NCBI GenBank assembly: GCA_000436115.1
Contig: FR894501.1
Location: forward strand, 1 to 18,283
Direction of reading: 5' to 3'
DNA: 18,283 nucleotides
Source: Firmicutes bacterium CAG:534
GTDB taxonomy: Bacteria; Bacillota; Clostridia; Lachnospirales; Lachnospiraceae
A program made the translations under genes and the position numbers. The notes under the pieces are model-generated. The model worked only from the letters and a program-made list of their open reading frames with translations, had not been told where the DNA came from and made no database searches. Positions 16,719 to 18,283 of the stretch are shown here, in pieces; positions within the stretch are counted from its first letter, which is position 1; every line of letters starts with the position of its first letter.

Positions 16719-16778
16719 AAAATTTGTACTTTACTTTTTAACAGGATTTTCAAATTTAGGAGAAAGGAGGATATTTCC

Positions 16779-16877
16779 ATGACAGGATTTCAGTTTTTAT
16801 TTTTCACCGCACAAACTACATATCAGCATTCAGGAAATTACCCTTCCGACTCATTGCTTCGGCATCTTCCCATCTAA
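16779..16877 (+). CDS. Putative 32-residue leader peptide of an attenuator
   Basis: The ATG at 16779 has one of the strongest ribosome-binding sites in the window: AGGAG at 16758-16762, then AAGGAGG ending 8 nt before the start. The frame encodes 32 residues beginning MTGFQFLFFTAQTTYQ and ending LLRHLPI before TAA. It resembles no protein I know and has no export signal of note. A longer in-frame start at 16656 is unlikely because it would lie upstream of the promoter. The stop codon sits in the loop of a hairpin, and a terminator follows 44 nt later, directly before an ABC exporter gene. This matches the layout of ribosome-sensing leader peptides such as BmrB of Bacillus subtilis. It probably works through its translation rather than as a protein. 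No +x+ macrolide arrest motif is visible, so the inducing drug class cannot be read from it. Confidence 0.65.
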   Translation: MTGFQFLFFTAQTTYQHSGNYPSDSLLRHLPI

Positions 16878-16900
16878 GTCTTTTACTACCCGGGGAAGAT
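16864..16900 (+). promoter_or_regulatory. Hairpin spanning the leader peptide stop codon
   Basis: ATCTTCCC (16864-16871) and GGGAAGAT (16893-16900) form a perfect 8-bp stem with a 21-nt loop holding the leader's stop codon at 16875-16877. A ribosome ending or stalling near the end of the frame would prevent this stem. It is therefore a plausible pause or sensing hairpin in the attenuator. Confidence 0.5.
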
Positions 16901-16921
16901 CAGTTTATCAATCAGCCTTTT

Positions 16922-16954
16922 AAGCAGTCATGGTAATTTCCATGGCTGTTTTTT
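16922..16954 (+). terminator. Intrinsic terminator in the exporter leader (attenuator)
   Basis: The core stem is CAGTCATGG (16925-16933) with CCATGGCTG (16940-16948), nine pairs including one G-U, around a 6-nt loop. It can extend by A-U and G-U pairs to 16922 and 16951, and the T run spans 16949-16954. It lies between the leader peptide and the exporter start codon 45 bp on, so the exporter can only be expressed when this terminator is bypassed. Confidence 0.8.
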
Positions 16955-16998
16955 ATTACTGTTAAATGATACACAAAATGAATGGGGGAATCATTGAA

Positions 16999-18283
16999 AT
17001 GAAAAAAATAACTACTTATATCTGGGAACACAAATTTGCTTATGGGTTTGTGCTCCTGTCCATGATCATCAGTGTTTCGCTTGATATGCTTTCACCGCAG
17101 CTGACAAAGCATATTGTGGATGACGTCATCCTCGGCGGGGATCTGGCCAAGCTGACGCCGCTTCTTTTAGGCATACTGGGCGTGGGCGTTGGGCGCTGCA
17201 TCTTTCAGTACACAAAAGAGTTTGTCTGCGATCTGACCGGTTCCAAGGTGGCTGCCCAAATAAGGCGCGACCTGTTCTGCCACGTTCAGTCCTTAAGTGC
17301 GGACTTTTTTGACCGCACCGGCACCGGTGAGCTTATGAGCCGCATTAAGGATGACGTAGATCATATCTGGGACGGCCTGACCTTTGTGGGAATGCTGCTG
17401 ACAGAAGTCTGCATCCACACTTTCATTGTTCTCTTCTGTATGTACAGCCTAAACTGGAAGCTTGCCATCCTGCCCACCATCTGTATGGCCGTTGCCGGAT
17501 CCATTGCCGTCTATATGGAGAAAAAGCTGGACGCTGTGTATGAAGAGATCAGCGAGGAAAACGCTTCCTTAAATACCGTTGCAGAGGAAAACCTTGCCGG
17601 TGTCCGCACCGTCAAGGCCTTTGCCAGAGAGAAGTACGAAATTTCCAAATTTCTCTCTCACAACAAAAGATATTATGATCTGAACATGGAGCAGTCAAAG
17701 CTCTTTGTAAAGTATCATCCCTATCTTTCCCTGATCACCAAGCTTCTGCCTCTTGTTATCCTGCTGCTTGGCGGCTTTTTTGTCAGGGACGGAGAAATGA
17801 CCCTGGGAGATCTCAGCGCTTTTATCTCCTATTCCATGAACATTGTATGGCCCATGGAAATGCTTGGCTGGCTTACAAACAGCTTTTCCTCGGCTCTTGC
17901 CTCTAACAGAAGGATCCGGAAGCTTTACGATGAAAAGCCCTCTATCAGGGAGCCGGAGCAGCCGGTGATCCTGCCTTTGGTCACAGGAAAAGTGGAGTTT
18001 TCCCATGTGTCCTTCCACAAGGCCGATCTGCATGAGATCCTTCACGATATCTCCTTTACCGCAGAACCGGGAAAGACCGTAGGGATCATGGGCGCTACCG
18101 GTGCAGGCAAAAGCTCTCTTATTTACCTGTTGCAGCGTCTTTATGATGCAACGGACGGGGCGATCCTTCTGGATGACGTAAATATCAAGGATCTGTCCCT
18201 TGGACAGCTTAGAAGCTCCATTTCTTTAGTGATGCAGGACGTTTTCCTTTTCTCGGATACGATCCTTGAAAATGTAAAGCTGG
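16999..18283 (+). CDS. ABC exporter half-transporter, fused membrane and ATPase domains (BmrC/YheI-type multidrug family), C-terminus beyond the window
   Basis: The ATG at 16999 follows GGGGGA at 9 nt, and 428 codons are open to the right edge. An in-frame ATG at 16978 has no site. Residues 1 to about 310 form a type IV exporter membrane domain with coupling-type segments such as ADFFDRTGTGELMSRIKDDVD and EENLAGVRTVKAFAREKYE. The nucleotide-binding domain follows: VEFSHVSF, Walker A GATGAGKSS (365-373) and the Q-loop VMQDVFLF with Gln413. The signature, Walker B and H-loop lie past the edge. Family members are about 580 residues and usually export drugs or lipids as dimers. A second half-transporter gene is likely next, as in heterodimeric BmrCD, but it is not visible. 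The gene is controlled from a leader with a terminator. Confidence 0.92.
   Translation, partial: MKKITTYIWEHKFAYGFVLLSMIISVSLDMLSPQLTKHIVDDVILGGDLAKLTPLLLGILGVGVGRCIFQYTKEFVCDLTGSKVAAQIRRDLFCHVQSLSADFFDRTGTGELMSRIKDDVDHIWDGLTFVGMLLTEVCIHTFIVLFCMYSLNWKLAILPTICMAVAGSIAVYMEKKLDAVYEEISEENASLNTVAEENLAGVRTVKAFAREKYEISKFLSHNKRYYDLNMEQSKLFVKYHPYLSLITKLLPLVILLLGGFFVRDGEMTLGDLSAFISYSMNIVWPMEMLGWLTNSFSSALASNRRIRKLYDEKPSIREPEQPVILPLVTGKVEFSHVSFHKADLHEILHDISFTAEPGKTVGIMGATGAGKSSLIYLLQRLYDATDGAILLDDVNIKDLSLGQLRSSISLVMQDVFLFSDTILENVKL

Noticed and set aside
16595..16780. A 61-codon minus-strand frame in the divergent intergenic region.
   Set aside because: It lacks a ribosome-binding site, spans both predicted promoters and has AT-driven composition.
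16723..16998. A metabolite riboswitch or T-box in the exporter leader.
   Set aside because: I see no T-box sequence, specifier loop or known riboswitch core; the translated small frame with its strong ribosome-binding site explains the leader better.

Overview
The window looks like chromosome from a Gram-positive anaerobe of the Bacillota, most likely Lachnospiraceae-like. The evidence is the strong purine-rich Shine-Dalgarno sites, sigma-A-type promoters, AT-rich gaps, GC-balanced genes and the families present. This assignment is inference; there is no rRNA or other marker. Almost everything lies on the minus strand. The exception is the right end, where a multidrug-type ABC exporter is read on the plus strand.

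Layout, left to right. (1) 1-2163: the N-terminal 721 codons of a secreted choice-of-anchor A surface protein with Glu/Ser/Pro- and Thr/Pro-rich linkers, running off the left edge. Its promoter sits inside a 9-bp inverted repeat. (2) 2164-2658: an AT-rich gap with a strong hairpin terminator. (3) 2659-4725: a cytoplasmic GH31 alpha-glycosidase with its own promoter. (4) 4812-8315: a three-gene YtrA-type unit, in transcription order GntR-family repressor, ABC ATPase, and a large permease with a big extracytoplasmic C-terminal domain. It starts from a near-consensus promoter with an operator-like palindrome just downstream of the -10. (5) 8505-10046: gpmI (glycolytic phosphoglycerate mutase) with its own promoter and terminator. 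(6) 10161-16573: a tightly packed four-gene operon encoding an acyltransferase-3 membrane protein, a GT-C-like membrane protein, a PTPS-related/YfhO-like membrane protein, and a second GT-C-like protein related to the first. This looks like a set for decorating an extracellular polymer with lipid-linked sugars and acyl groups. (7) 16583-16998: a divergent regulatory region. (8) 16999-18283: the first 428 codons of an ABC exporter half-transporter.

The most interesting element is the leader of the exporter (about 16690-16998). A consensus promoter is followed by a very strong ribosome-binding site, a 32-codon open frame, a hairpin spanning that frame's stop codon, and then a textbook intrinsic terminator just before the exporter. 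This is the architecture of a ribosome-monitored transcription attenuator, as known for the BmrB leader of the Bacillus subtilis bmrCD multidrug exporter. The leader's start-codon region is also perfectly complementary over 7 nt to the 5' arm of the terminator. I know of no description of this particular leader, but I could not search.

Three clusters in the window deal with the envelope or with drug stress: the YtrA-type ABC unit, the surface-decoration operon and the exporter. The GH31 enzyme and gpmI are ordinary carbon metabolism.
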